NCBI RefSeq assembly: GCF_039649665.1
Contig: NZ_JBDJAW010000004.1
Coordinates: 186,001-250,000 of the forward strand
Source of the DNA: Microbispora sp. ZYX-F-249
GTDB taxonomy: Bacteria; Actinomycetota; Actinomycetes; Streptosporangiales; Streptosporangiaceae
Reading direction: 5' to 3'
DNA length: 64,000 nt
The notes under the pieces were generated by a model. It was not told the DNA's origin. It was given only the letters and a program-made list of their open reading frames with translations, and ran no database searches. Shown here in pieces: positions 8,149 to 15,926 of this stretch. Both the position numbers and the translations under genes were made by a program. The stretch's first letter is position 1; the number at the start of each line of letters is the position of its first letter.

Positions 8149-10826
8149 TCACCCGCACGCCCCTGGAGCAGCTGCGCGTCGGCGGGGAGCGACGCCTGCG
8201 TGGAGGTGTCCACCTGTGAGGTGATGTCGATGCCGTTCCTCAGCTGGCTCCACAGGCCGAGGATGGCCGCCGCCTGCGCGACGATGAGCGCGATCCCGCT
8301 GCCCGCCGTACCGAGCCGGTAGACGACGGCCACGGGGGTGAGCCGGGACGCGAGACCACCCGGGCGGGTCTGGAGGGTCCGCGCGTCCATGAGGACGGCG
8401 ACGACGGTGAGCACCAGGAACAGCAGCAGCACCCGCACGAGCGAGCCGCGCACGGGGGCCTGGCCGATGACGTTGTTCAGCACGGCGTGCGCGCCCGTCG
8501 CCGCGGCGTACGCGAGGACCGGCACGACCCCCTTGAGATAGCCGCGCCTGCCGGGCAGGCGACGCCACAGCGCGCCCAGCACGAAGCCCGCCACCGGCCA
8601 GATCAGCAGCCCGCCGATCAGGTCGCCGGCCAGGCCGTAGAACCCGTTCGGGTCGCCGAGCCGGTCGAGCCAGCCGTCTCGTCCCCGGCTGTCGGTGCTC
8701 CAGGTCGCCCAGATGAGGAACACGGCGGCGGGCGCGCCCACGTAGGACGCGTACCGCGCGGCGAGCCGCGCGTTGGCCCACCACGACACGCCCGGGCCGC
8801 GCGACAGCGCCAGGTCGAGCGGGCTGATCCCGTCCTCTCTGTCAGGGTCGAGGCCGATCTCCATCCGGAGCCCGCGGATGCGGTCGACGACCGGCCCGTT
8901 CTCCCTGTGGTAGGCGTCGTCGTCCATGTCGCCCGCGGCCCAGCGCCTCCGTAGGCCCTTCTCCCGCGCCTCCAGGTCCCGGTACTCCTCGACGATCACG
9001 GCGAGCCGCCGCCGCGACACGTCCGGGTCCGCGGCCTCGGCCCGTCGCGTCAACCGCAGCAGCAGGGGCAGCGCCGCCAGGCCGGCGAGCGCGGCGAGCG
9101 GGACGGGCATCCCCGCGTACGTGCCGGGCCACCTGATCGTGCCCACGACGAACAGGAAGACGACGAGCCAGGTGGTGAGCGGCCCGACGGTCTCCGTACG
9201 CCGCCCGTGCAGGCGCAGCAGCAGGAGAAGCAGGAGCACCACCAGCGGCCACATCAGGTACGCGACGCTCCGCAGCAGGATGAAGGGCGACTCGACCACG
9301 TCCGCCAGGCTTCCCTCGCGGACGACGACCGCGTGGGCCTCGAACGCCAGGGTCATCAGCGCCAGTCCCGGGACGCTCCAGCACAGCAGCACGCGGACGG
9401 CCCGGGGCGTCCGTCCACCCGGAATCCGGGCGGCCCGGACCGCGACCCCCCACGCCGCCCCGGTGAGCAGCAGCGCCGTCGCGACGCCCGACGCGACCAC
9501 CGCGGGCTCCCCGGGGCTGGGGAAGTACCGCATGGACAGGGGCGCGTAGCCGCAGGCGACGACGAGCACCACTCCCGCGAGCACCACCGCGGCGAACACG
9601 GCGAGTCCGGAACGGGTGGGCGCCGGACGGGTGGACGCCGGACGGGTGGACGCCGGGCCGGCGCGCCGGAACCGCGTGCGCGCCCAGCGCCACGCGGCCA
9701 CGCAGAGTGGCCCGACCAGGAGCGCGATCGCCGCCCCGTCCGTCAGGCCGATCAGATGGGCCAGGAAGCCCGCCTCGGTGAGCACGAGGACGACCGTGAT
9801 CGCCTCCACTGTGGTGATCGCCGCCAGGACGCCGAGGACGATCCTGACAAGGGTGCGCTCGCCCCGATCGCCCGAACCCCGATCGCCCGAACCCCGATCG
9901 CCCGAACCCCGATCGCCCGAGCCCCGGTCACCCGAGCCTCGCTCACCCGAGCCTCGCTCACCCGTACGCCGCTCAGCCGTACGCCGATCCCCCGCACGCC
10001 GGTGGAGCAGCACGAGCAGCCAGGCCAGCAGCAGGTACGGCAGCGCGAAGCCGAGGTAGGTCGCGACCGTGAGCACGCTCTGCCCCCGCAGGTACACCCA
10101 GCGCTGGAACATCGCCCGCGCGGACAGCGGCACGGCGACCTCGACGCGCGGCGGGGTGGCGCCGTCCCGCCAGACATAGGTGCCGCCGGGGAGCACCTGC
10201 GACGGCAGAGGCGTCACCGTGCGCACCCGGGACTCCGGCATCTTGACGACCACGGTCCGCCAGCGTGCCCCGGCCAGCCCGGGCGGCAGGTCCACGGCCG
10301 GCGGCGCGCCGGCGGCCGAGGGCAGCAGCGCCACGAACCAGGTCCCGCCGGACTCGTGGCTCGCCCACAGTCCGGCGGACTCCCCGCTCCACCGAGGGCC
10401 GTAGTGCTCCAGGCGGGTCTCCTGCGTGCTCTGGACCACCACCTCGGCGCCGTCGTCCGAGGTCGTGACGCTCGGCGTGCCGCCGTCCGGCAGCAGGCAG
10501 CCGACCGTGCTCCCGTCGCCGCTCCCGTCGCCGCTCCCGTCGCCGCTCCCGTCGCCGCTCCCGTCGCCGAGCAGAGCGGCGGACCCCGCCCAGTCACGCG
10601 GGACGCCGACCCGCGTCGTGCTCGTCAGCACGGGAGCGTCGTGGCCGCGTTCCGTGATGGTCACGGACGTCTCCACCCACGCCGAGCGGGGAGGCCCGGA
10701 CCCGCAGGCCGCCCCGTCCGCGAGCGCCCGGCCCGGGATCAGCAGGCCGAGCGCCACCACGACGAGCGTCGCCACGGCGAGGATCCCGGCCGGCTTCGTC
10801 CCCGCACCACTCGTCAGCCACCGCAC
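8145..10826 (-). CDS. Large multi-pass membrane protein with two internal tandem repeats
   Basis: An 893-residue protein starting at GTG 10826. It has a signal-like N-terminus (residues 12-37), an extracytoplasmic region of about 200 residues, many membrane helices, and a soluble stretch in the second half with VEEYRDLEAREKGLRRRW. It resembles large actinobacterial membrane proteins of the DUF6185 kind, but I hold that loosely. Two repeats interrupt it: five Gly-Asp-Gly-Ser units in the outside domain and nine five-residue Arg/Gly/Asp/Ser units in a loop after the first internal membrane helix. Function unknown. Confidence 0.75.
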   Translation of the reverse strand: MRWLTSGAGTKPAGILAVATLVVVALGLLIPGRALADGAACGSGPPRSAWVETSVTITERGHDAPVLTSTTRVGVPRDWAGSAALLGDGSGDGSGDGSGDGSGDGSTVGCLLPDGGTPSVTTSDDGAEVVVQSTQETRLEHYGPRWSGESAGLWASHESGGTWFVALLPSAAGAPPAVDLPPGLAGARWRTVVVKMPESRVRTVTPLPSQVLPGGTYVWRDGATPPRVEVAVPLSARAMFQRWVYLRGQSVLTVATYLGFALPYLLLAWLLVLLHRRAGDRRTAERRTGERGSGERGSGDRGSGDRGSGDRGSGDRGSGDRGERTLVRIVLGVLAAITTVEAITVVLVLTEAGFLAHLIGLTDGAAIALLVGPLCVAAWRWARTRFRRAGPASTRPASTRPAPTRSGLAVFAAVVLAGVVLVVACGYAPLSMRYFPSPGEPAVVASGVATALLLTGAAWGVAVRAARIPGGRTPRAVRVLLCWSVPGLALMTLAFEAHAVVVREGSLADVVESPFILLRSVAYLMWPLVVLLLLLLLRLHGRRTETVGPLTTWLVVFLFVVGTIRWPGTYAGMPVPLAALAGLAALPLLLRLTRRAEAADPDVSRRRLAVIVEEYRDLEAREKGLRRRWAAGDMDDDAYHRENGPVVDRIRGLRMEIGLDPDREDGISPLDLALSRGPGVSWWANARLAARYASYVGAPAAVFLIWATWSTDSRGRDGWLDRLGDPNGFYGLAGDLIGGLLIWPVAGFVLGALWRRLPGRRGYLKGVVPVLAYAAATGAHAVLNNVIGQAPVRGSLVRVLLLFLVLTVVAVLMDARTLQTRPGGLASRLTPVAVVYRLGTAGSGIALIVAQAAAILGLWSQLRNGIDITSQVDTSTQASLPADAQLLQGRAGD
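9866..10000. repeat. 15-bp tandem repeat, nine units
   Basis: Nine consecutive 15-base units. The first three (9866-9910) are identical (GATCGCCCGAACCCC) and the rest drift progressively. On the minus strand each encodes five residues of the type G-S-G-D-R or R-T-G-E-R, inside the large membrane protein. The frame is preserved, so copy number may vary without breaking the gene. Confidence 0.9.
10509..10568. repeat. 12-bp tandem repeat, five identical units
   Basis: Five perfect copies of GCTCCCGTCGCC encoding Gly-Asp-Gly-Ser repeats on the minus strand in the extracytoplasmic part of the membrane protein. The perfect identity suggests recent expansion by slippage. Confidence 0.9.
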
Positions 10827-10935
10827 AACCGGCCTCCCGTACGCGATCGATCCCCCGAAGGATGAGTCGCACCGAAAGCGGCATTGGTTACGGACGATCC
10901 CCCGAGGACCGTCCCGCCCCCGGCCTCACCTGCCG

Positions 10936-11892
10936 TCAGGGGCCGGTCAGGCGGCGCTCGCCCTTCGTGGTGATCACGTAGACCTGCCACGTGTAGTAGG
11001 CGTAGTAGTTCCTGATGTCCTGCTTCATCTGACGGGCGTGCAGCAGGACGGCGTCCACGTACGCCTGGGAGTGGTTGTAGGCGTACAACGCGCGCCGGTA
11101 GTCGCCGGGCGCGCCCGAGGCGTGGAGGTAGTTGGCCGCGGCGAGCAGGGCGTCGCCGGTGTCGTCGATGTCGCCGCCCATGCCGTACGCCCTCCAGGTG
11201 CCCGGCATGAACTGCATCGGCCCCCTGGCGCCCACGTAGCTGGGCGAGCGCACCCGGCCGAACTTGGTCTCGACGAGCATCACCGCCGCGAGCACCTCCC
11301 ACTCGACGCCGAACCGGCGCTCGGCGCGTTTGAAGGCCGCGAGCAGGGCGTCGGCCGGCTCCGCCGGTCTGACCTTGATCTTGATCGGGCCGCTGACGGG
11401 GTGGGCGAGGGAGAGCAGGTCGCGGATGGCCGTCACGTTGTCCTTCGTCCGCGCGGCCACCGCCTTGGGCAGCTTCTCGTAGACGCGGGAGGCGGCCTTG
11501 GGATCGCGGGCGAGGTAGCGGTACACGCGCTGCTCGTACAGGGACAGCAGGACCACGGGCTCGGGCGCCTCCCCCTTCGCGGGGTCGCCCGTACGCCTCC
11601 AGTCGTCGATCGCGTCGCGCAGTCGTCCGGTCGTGCGGCTGAGGGCCTCGGCCAGCCGTGCGGGGTCCTTCGGAACCGCCTCGTCCGGGGCGGGCAGGTC
11701 CCGTGCGGACGGCTCCGGCGCGGGGCTCGCCGGGGACGCCGGCGCGGGCGGGGACAGGCGCTCGCGCGGAGCGACCGAGGCGGCCTCCCCCGCCGAGCCG
11801 CCGCAGCCCGAGAGCGGGACGACCACGGCGGCGAGCACGGCGGCCAGCACCCGGCGGCGCGGCGGTGGGATCACAGCAGGCTGATCGTTCAT
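10936..11892 (-). CDS. Lipoprotein lytic transglycosylase
   Basis: A 318-residue protein starting MNDQPAV (GTG at 11898 is an alternative). A basic N-terminus and hydrophobic stretch end in the lipobox LSGC, followed by a Pro/Ala/Ser linker. The C-terminal half has the SLT/MltB-like fold: AAVMLVETKFGRVRSPSYVGARGPMQFMPGTW, with the catalytic glutamate in LVETKFG, then ALYAYNHSQAYVDAV. It should cleave the glycan strands of peptidoglycan while anchored outside the membrane. It lies 109 bp upstream of the large membrane protein on the same strand. Confidence 0.88.
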   Translation of the reverse strand: MNDQPAVIPPPRRRVLAAVLAAVVVPLSGCGGSAGEAASVAPRERLSPPAPASPASPAPEPSARDLPAPDEAVPKDPARLAEALSRTTGRLRDAIDDWRRTGDPAKGEAPEPVVLLSLYEQRVYRYLARDPKAASRVYEKLPKAVAARTKDNVTAIRDLLSLAHPVSGPIKIKVRPAEPADALLAAFKRAERRFGVEWEVLAAVMLVETKFGRVRSPSYVGARGPMQFMPGTWRAYGMGGDIDDTGDALLAAANYLHASGAPGDYRRALYAYNHSQAYVDAVLLHARQMKQDIRNYYAYYTWQVYVITTKGERRLTGP

Positions 11893-11982
11893 CGTCACCA
11901 ACGTATGCCCAGCGGTGACGATCCCATGAGCCTTTCCCGGCCTCCCGCCCCTCGTGCCGCGCGTCGTCCCGTCGCGGGCTCG

Positions 11983-12438
11983 TCAACCGGTCCGGGCGCG
12001 CAGGCTCCGCGCCAGGGTGACGATCATCAGCGTCGCGGGGACGAGGTGCAGTCCGAGGAGGGCGATGGTGGTGGCGGTGTTCGCCCCGGAGAGGAGCGGC
12101 GGGACCAGCGAGATCGCGGTCAGCGACACCGCGGTCCACACGAATCGCCCGGCGGGGCGGGTGCTCCAGCGGAGAAGAGCGACGGCGATGACGATGCCCA
12201 CGACCGAGAAGAAGCCGGTCACCACGGCGAACCCGGGCAACGGGATCGTCTCGCCGCCATCGGGGATCGCGAAGTCGACGCCGGCGGCCCGGGCGAGCGC
12301 GGCGGCGAGGGTGGTGGCCGCCATCGCCGCGAGCGTGGCGACGAGGCCGGTGCCGGCGAGCCCGCGGAGCCGGTGGGTGTGGCGGGTCCGGCCCGATGCC
12401 GGGCCTGCGACGACCCCGGTGTCGTTCGTGCTGTTCAT
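11983..12438 (-). CDS. DUF6069-family four-helix membrane protein
   Basis: A 151-residue protein starting MNSTND behind a GGAGG site 7 bp away. An ATG 12 bp further upstream is less well placed. Four membrane helices are visible, with the conserved segment between the first two, DFAIPDGGETIPLPGFAV, typical of DUF6069. It sits 91 bp after the ECF sigma gene on the same strand, a recurrent pairing in actinomycetes. It may be a membrane partner of the sigma factor; no biochemical role is known to me. Confidence 0.8.
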   Translation of the reverse strand: MNSTNDTGVVAGPASGRTRHTHRLRGLAGTGLVATLAAMAATTLAAALARAAGVDFAIPDGGETIPLPGFAVVTGFFSVVGIVIAVALLRWSTRPAGRFVWTAVSLTAISLVPPLLSGANTATTIALLGLHLVPATLMIVTLARSLRARTG

Positions 12439-12529
12439 GTCGTCCTCCATCGTTCGGTGGCTGTCGTTCGGCGGCTGGAGCAGGGGTGGGTCGACCCGCG
12501 TGTGACGGTGCCGGTCCCGGGGGTGCCCA

Positions 12530-13543
12530 CTACTCCGTGCCGTCCGCCGGCAGGCGCTCGGGCAGCCCGAGCCGCGGGAACCGGTCGGCGTGGAAGATGA
12601 AGATCTCGGTGATCGCCCCGCCGGTGACGCGCAGGACGTCGATCGTCAGCGGCAGGTACGCGCCCTCCCGCTTGCGCCACTGGTAGAAGGCGACGGCGGG
12701 CTGCCGGTTCACGGCGGTGGGGACGGCGCGCAGGTGCTTCATGCCTTCGAAGCCGCTCTCGACCCAGTCGTTCACCACCGCGTCCCGGCCGGCGCACAGA
12801 CCCGGCGTGGGCGGCATCGAGCAGCGGACGTCGTCCCGCAGCAGTGCGGCGAGCCCGTCGATGTCCGTGGCCACGCTGGCGTCGGTGAAGCGGCGCACCA
12901 GCTCACGCGTCCCGGCGTCCTCCTCGCCGCCGGTCCAGTCCTGCCGCTCGGCGGGCAGGTGCTCCCGCATGCCGGCGCGGGCCCGCTGCAGCGCGCTGTT
13001 CACGGAGTTGACGGAGTCCCCGAGGAGCTCCCCGACGTCCTTCGCCGGCCAGCCGAGCACGTCCCGCAGGATCAGCACGGCCCGCGGGCGCGGCGCGAGG
13101 TGCTGGACCGCGACCAGGTACGCCAGCTCGATCGTCTCCCGTGCGACGGCGACGGTCTCCGGCTCGTCCGCGTCGCCCGCGGGCAGCTCGTCGAGCAGCC
13201 GGTCCGGGTAGGGCTGCAGCCACGGCACCTCGCCGCCGGTCGCGGGCTCCGGGCGGCACCTGGCGAGCAGGTCCAGGCAGGCGTTGGTGGCGATCCGGTA
13301 CAGCCAGGCCCGGAACGTCGACCGCCCCTCGAAGGTCTCCCGCCGCCGCCAGGCACGCAGGAACGTCTCCTGCACGGTGTCCTCGGCGTCCTCGAACGAC
13401 CCGAGCATCCGGTAGCAGTGCACGTGCAGCTCCCGCCGGTGCCGCTCCGCCAGCCCCGAGAACGCCGGCTCGTCGAGCTCTCCCAGACCGCTCACGCCCA
13501 GACCGCTCACGCCCAGCTCCTCCAGCCGCGTGTCCGCACTCAT
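12530..13543 (-). CDS. ECF sigma factor with C-terminal SnoaL domain (SigG/TIGR02960-like)
   Basis: A 337-residue protein starting MSADTRL with an AAGGA ribosome site. Sigma region 2 (HCYRMLGSFEDAEDTVQETFLRAWRR) and region 4 (PRAVLILRDVLGWPAKDVGELLG) are followed by a SnoaL-like domain (about 210-325) ending HADRFPRLGLPERL. In such factors the SnoaL domain regulates activity in place of a separate anti-sigma factor. Near the N-terminus a 15-base tandem duplication repeats the residues G-V-S-G-L. The DUF6069 gene follows. Confidence 0.9.
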   Translation of the reverse strand: MSADTRLEELGVSGLGVSGLGELDEPAFSGLAERHRRELHVHCYRMLGSFEDAEDTVQETFLRAWRRRETFEGRSTFRAWLYRIATNACLDLLARCRPEPATGGEVPWLQPYPDRLLDELPAGDADEPETVAVARETIELAYLVAVQHLAPRPRAVLILRDVLGWPAKDVGELLGDSVNSVNSALQRARAGMREHLPAERQDWTGGEEDAGTRELVRRFTDASVATDIDGLAALLRDDVRCSMPPTPGLCAGRDAVVNDWVESGFEGMKHLRAVPTAVNRQPAVAFYQWRKREGAYLPLTIDVLRVTGGAITEIFIFHADRFPRLGLPERLPADGTE

Positions 13544-13744
13544 CACGTCATCCTTCCGCCTCGTCGTGTCCCGTCGTAGGTGTGACGGGTGCGGGCCCGG
13601 CAACTCATCACCGGGGCGGCGGGCACGGCCGATCCGGTGACGGACCCGGTGGCGGACCGGTGGCGGAGCCCGCATCGATGCGAGCTCCGCCGGCGCGGGA
13701 ACGTTTTACGGCCGACCCCTTTTTCCCCACCGCGAAAATCGGTG

Positions 13745-13773
13745 TTGACTCACCCAGTTATCGCCCACTAAAC
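13745..13773 (+). promoter_or_regulatory. Possible promoter of the RiPP cluster
   Basis: TTGACT at 13745-13750 is followed after 17 bp by a weak -10-like CTAAAC (13768-13773). Transcription would start at about 13780, right at the GTG at 13782, and no ribosome site is visible before that codon. A leaderless mRNA is therefore plausible. A TTGACT motif recurs before the precursor gene. Confidence 0.35.
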
Positions 13774-13781
13774 GTCGTCAC

Positions 13782-14912
13782 GTGCGACTGCCCCGCGTGA
13801 AATTCGAGCACCGGCCCCACCGGTACGACGACGGCACCATTCGCATCGGCGGTGAGATTTACGGGATCGCCGCCGAAATCGCGGATCCGTACGGCTGGGT
13901 GTGGACGGCCCTCACGCTGATGGACGGCACCCGCTCCCGCGACGAGATCGCCGAGCGGCTGCGCCTGGCCCACCCCGACGTGCCGGACGCCGCGTCGATC
14001 GTCGAGCAACTGGTCGCCACCCGATACGTCGAGGACGCCGCGGCCGGGCCGCCCGCCGGGCTGAGCGAGCGCGAGCTCGACCGCTACAGCAGGAACCACG
14101 CCTTCTTCCGCGCGGTCGACGTCGCGCCGCGCGGCCACGGCTGGGAGACCCAGCTGCGGCTGAAGTCGGCGCGGGTCGTGGTGCTCGGCCTGGGCGGCAC
14201 CGGCAGCCACGCGGCGTGGGCGCTCGCCGCCGTCGGCGTCGGCACCATCCACTGCGTGGACCCCGACGTGGTCGAGCTGTCCAACCTCAACCGTCAGGTC
14301 CTCTTCGGCGAAGACGACGTGGGGCGCCCGAAGGCGGAGGCTGCCGTCGCGCGGCTGCGGTCCGTCAACTCCGACATCCGGGTCACCGGCGAGCGCCGCC
14401 ACATCGGCAGCAGGCGGCAACTCGACGACCTGATCGCGGGCTACGACGCGCTCGCCCTGTGCGCGGACCGGCCGACCGGGCACGGCATCCGGGTGTGGGC
14501 CAACCGCGCCTGCGCCGCCGCGAACATCCCCTGGGCCGGCGGCGGATACAACGGGCCACTCGTCACCGTGGGGTGTTTCGCGCCGGGAGCGGGCGCCTGC
14601 TACGAGTGCCTGAGCAGCGGCGAGGAGGCGCGGCGCCGCCCGGGCACGCCGGTGGACCTCGGCGGGCCCGGCGTGATCGCCACCTCGGCGGGCGTGTCCG
14701 GCCAGCTCGTCGCCCACGCCCTGCTCGGGCTGCTCACCGGGGTGCCCGTGCCGCCGGCCGGCACCATTCAGGGCGTCAACCTGGTCGCCGCCGACCACCA
14801 CGTGTGGGTCCGGCATCCGCCGCGCCCCGGCTGCCCGGTGTGCGGCACGCGGGCCCCTTCGGGACCGGAGCACAATTCATTCCGGCCGATGACCGAAATC
14901 GACGCCGGCTGA
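13782..14912 (+). CDS. ThiF/MccB-like E1 adenylating enzyme of a RiPP cluster
   Basis: A 376-residue protein. Residues 1-85 form a small domain resembling the peptide-binding (RRE-like) front part of MccB/TOMM E1 proteins. From residue 128 comes the E1 fold: nucleotide loop LGLGGTGS (135-142), DPDVVELSNLNRQ (160-172) and the KAEAAV lysine at 184. Two zinc-type Cys pairs follow (C273/C276 and C351/C354). E1 enzymes adenylate a peptide carboxylate. Without a YcaO partner, MccB or PaaA chemistry is closer than azole formation. The next gene is a 41-residue peptide ending in Asn, a fitting substrate. GTG start with no clear ribosome site. Confidence 0.88.
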   Translation: MRLPRVKFEHRPHRYDDGTIRIGGEIYGIAAEIADPYGWVWTALTLMDGTRSRDEIAERLRLAHPDVPDAASIVEQLVATRYVEDAAAGPPAGLSERELDRYSRNHAFFRAVDVAPRGHGWETQLRLKSARVVVLGLGGTGSHAAWALAAVGVGTIHCVDPDVVELSNLNRQVLFGEDDVGRPKAEAAVARLRSVNSDIRVTGERRHIGSRRQLDDLIAGYDALALCADRPTGHGIRVWANRACAAANIPWAGGGYNGPLVTVGCFAPGAGACYECLSSGEEARRRPGTPVDLGGPGVIATSAGVSGQLVAHALLGLLTGVPVPPAGTIQGVNLVAADHHVWVRHPPRPGCPVCGTRAPSGPEHNSFRPMTEIDAG

Positions 14913-14928
14913 ATGAATAAAGAATTCC

Positions 14929-14978
14929 TTGACTCCCCGCAGTCAAAAGGCGAATCATGAACGCGTTCTCGCGAGAAC
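14929..14978 (+). promoter_or_regulatory. Two inverted repeats in the leader of the precursor gene
   Basis: Between the E1 stop and the precursor start lie TTGACT(6 nt)AGTCAA at 14929-14946 and the perfect 14-bp palindrome GTTCTCGCGAGAAC at 14965-14978. The first TTGACT could double as a -35 box for a dedicated precursor promoter. The palindrome could be an operator or an RNA hairpin. Sequence seen, role inferred. Confidence 0.5.
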
Positions 14979-15011
14979 ATCCTTGTCCCCTCCCCTCAAG
15001 AGAGGAACCGG

Positions 15012-15137
15012 ATGAACACGAACGAGCACGAGACCGAACCCGTCGACGAGACCGCCTCGCCGGCGAAGACGAAGATCACCATCCGGCTGCTCGACAAGAT
15101 CGAGACCACGACCAGCAGCAACAGCGTCGGCAACTGA
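15012..15137 (+). CDS. RiPP precursor peptide, 41 residues, C-terminal Asn
   Basis: A short gene, ATG 15012 to TGA 15135, behind AGAGAGGAACC. The peptide begins MNTNEHETEPVDET, an acidic leader-like part, then has a lysine-flanked stretch KITIRLLDKIE (residues 21-31), and ends in the Ser/Thr-rich tail TTTSSNSVGN. The layout of acidic leader, amphipathic recognition segment and polar C-terminal core is typical of RiPP precursors. The last residue is Asn, as in microcin C precursors, where MccB modifies the terminal Asn. It sits between the E1 gene and a protease with a peptide-recognition domain. Small size makes it easy to miss. Confidence 0.8.
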   Translation: MNTNEHETEPVDETASPAKTKITIRLLDKIETTTSSNSVGN

Positions 15138-15148
15138 CGAAGCACCGC

Positions 15149-15191
15149 CCGAGGCGTGCGGGGGTGCCGCGGGGCCGCCCGCACGCCTCGG
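15149..15191 (+). promoter_or_regulatory. Perfect 14-bp intercistronic hairpin after the precursor
   Basis: Arms 15149-15162 and 15178-15191 are exactly complementary around a 15-nt loop, starting 11 nt after the precursor stop. There is no T-tract. Hairpins here in peptide operons often act as partial terminators or 3' stabilisers so that precursor mRNA exceeds enzyme mRNA. Structure is seen; the role is inferred from such operons. Confidence 0.75.
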
Positions 15192-15232
15192 ACGACGAGA
15201 GCCAGCATCAGGGAGTGCCCAGGGAGGGAAGG

Positions 15233-15904
15233 GTGGCACACGCGGGGACCATCTTCGACGACGTACGGCGGGCCGAGGCGCGGGTCCTGCCCGCGGACGC
15301 CTACCAGGCCGAGTTCACCGAGGAGTTCGAGCGGGCCCCCGACGGGGTGTGGAAGCTCGAACGCGCCCAGGAGTTCTTCGAACCCGACGTGGCGAGCTGG
15401 CGGGCGATGATGGCCGGCGACTGGGACGGGTCGCTCGCCATGCTGGAGGAGCTGCGGGAGTTCCTCGTCGGCTACTACCGGACCCGGCCCGAGGCCCGCC
15501 GCGTCCGCGTCGTGGAGACGCCGCTCACCCCCTATCTCCAGTGGGAGCTGCACGTCCTCGCCGTACGGGCGACGGCGGGCGAGCGTCCCCGGGTGCTGCA
15601 CGCGGACGCCGTGCGGGAGCTGGAGCATCATGCGCCGTTGCCCGAGATCGTCGTGCTCGGCCCCACGCTGCTCTACGAGGTGCTCTACGACGAGATCGGC
15701 GCCCACGTGGGCGCCCGGCGGATCACCGACCCCGGTCTCGTCGGCCCCTGCCTGGCCGCGATCAAGGAGCTCTACGGCCGCGGCGAGGACGTGCGGACGT
15801 ATGTCGAGCGCAAGGTCGCCCCGCTGCCGCCGCCCGTGATCTCCGACAGGGCACGGGCCCTCCTGCCCGGCTACTCCCACCACACCGGGACCATCCGCCC
15901 CTGA
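15233..15904 (+). CDS. DUF6879-family protein in the RiPP cluster
   Basis: A 223-residue soluble protein. The GTG at 15233 is chosen for the GGGAGGGAAG site just before it; a GTG 18 bp upstream is possible. Conserved blocks of DUF6879 are visible: WKLERAQEFFEPDVASW, RVRVVETPLTPYLQWELHVL, VVLGPTLLYEVLYDE and VERKVAPLPPP. The family's biochemical role is unknown to me. Elsewhere it usually sits beside XRE regulators. Here it lies between precursor and protease genes, with 22 bp to the latter, suggesting a maturation, immunity or signalling role. Confidence 0.8.
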   Translation: MAHAGTIFDDVRRAEARVLPADAYQAEFTEEFERAPDGVWKLERAQEFFEPDVASWRAMMAGDWDGSLAMLEELREFLVGYYRTRPEARRVRVVETPLTPYLQWELHVLAVRATAGERPRVLHADAVRELEHHAPLPEIVVLGPTLLYEVLYDEIGAHVGARRITDPGLVGPCLAAIKELYGRGEDVRTYVERKVAPLPPPVISDRARALLPGYSHHTGTIRP

Positions 15905-15926
15905 CCCCCGCGTCTGGAGGCCCGCG

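Noticed and set aside
9866..10000. Regular short repeats considered as a CRISPR array
   Set aside because: Units are contiguous with no spacers, remain in frame, and encode a repetitive protein loop. No cas genes are near.
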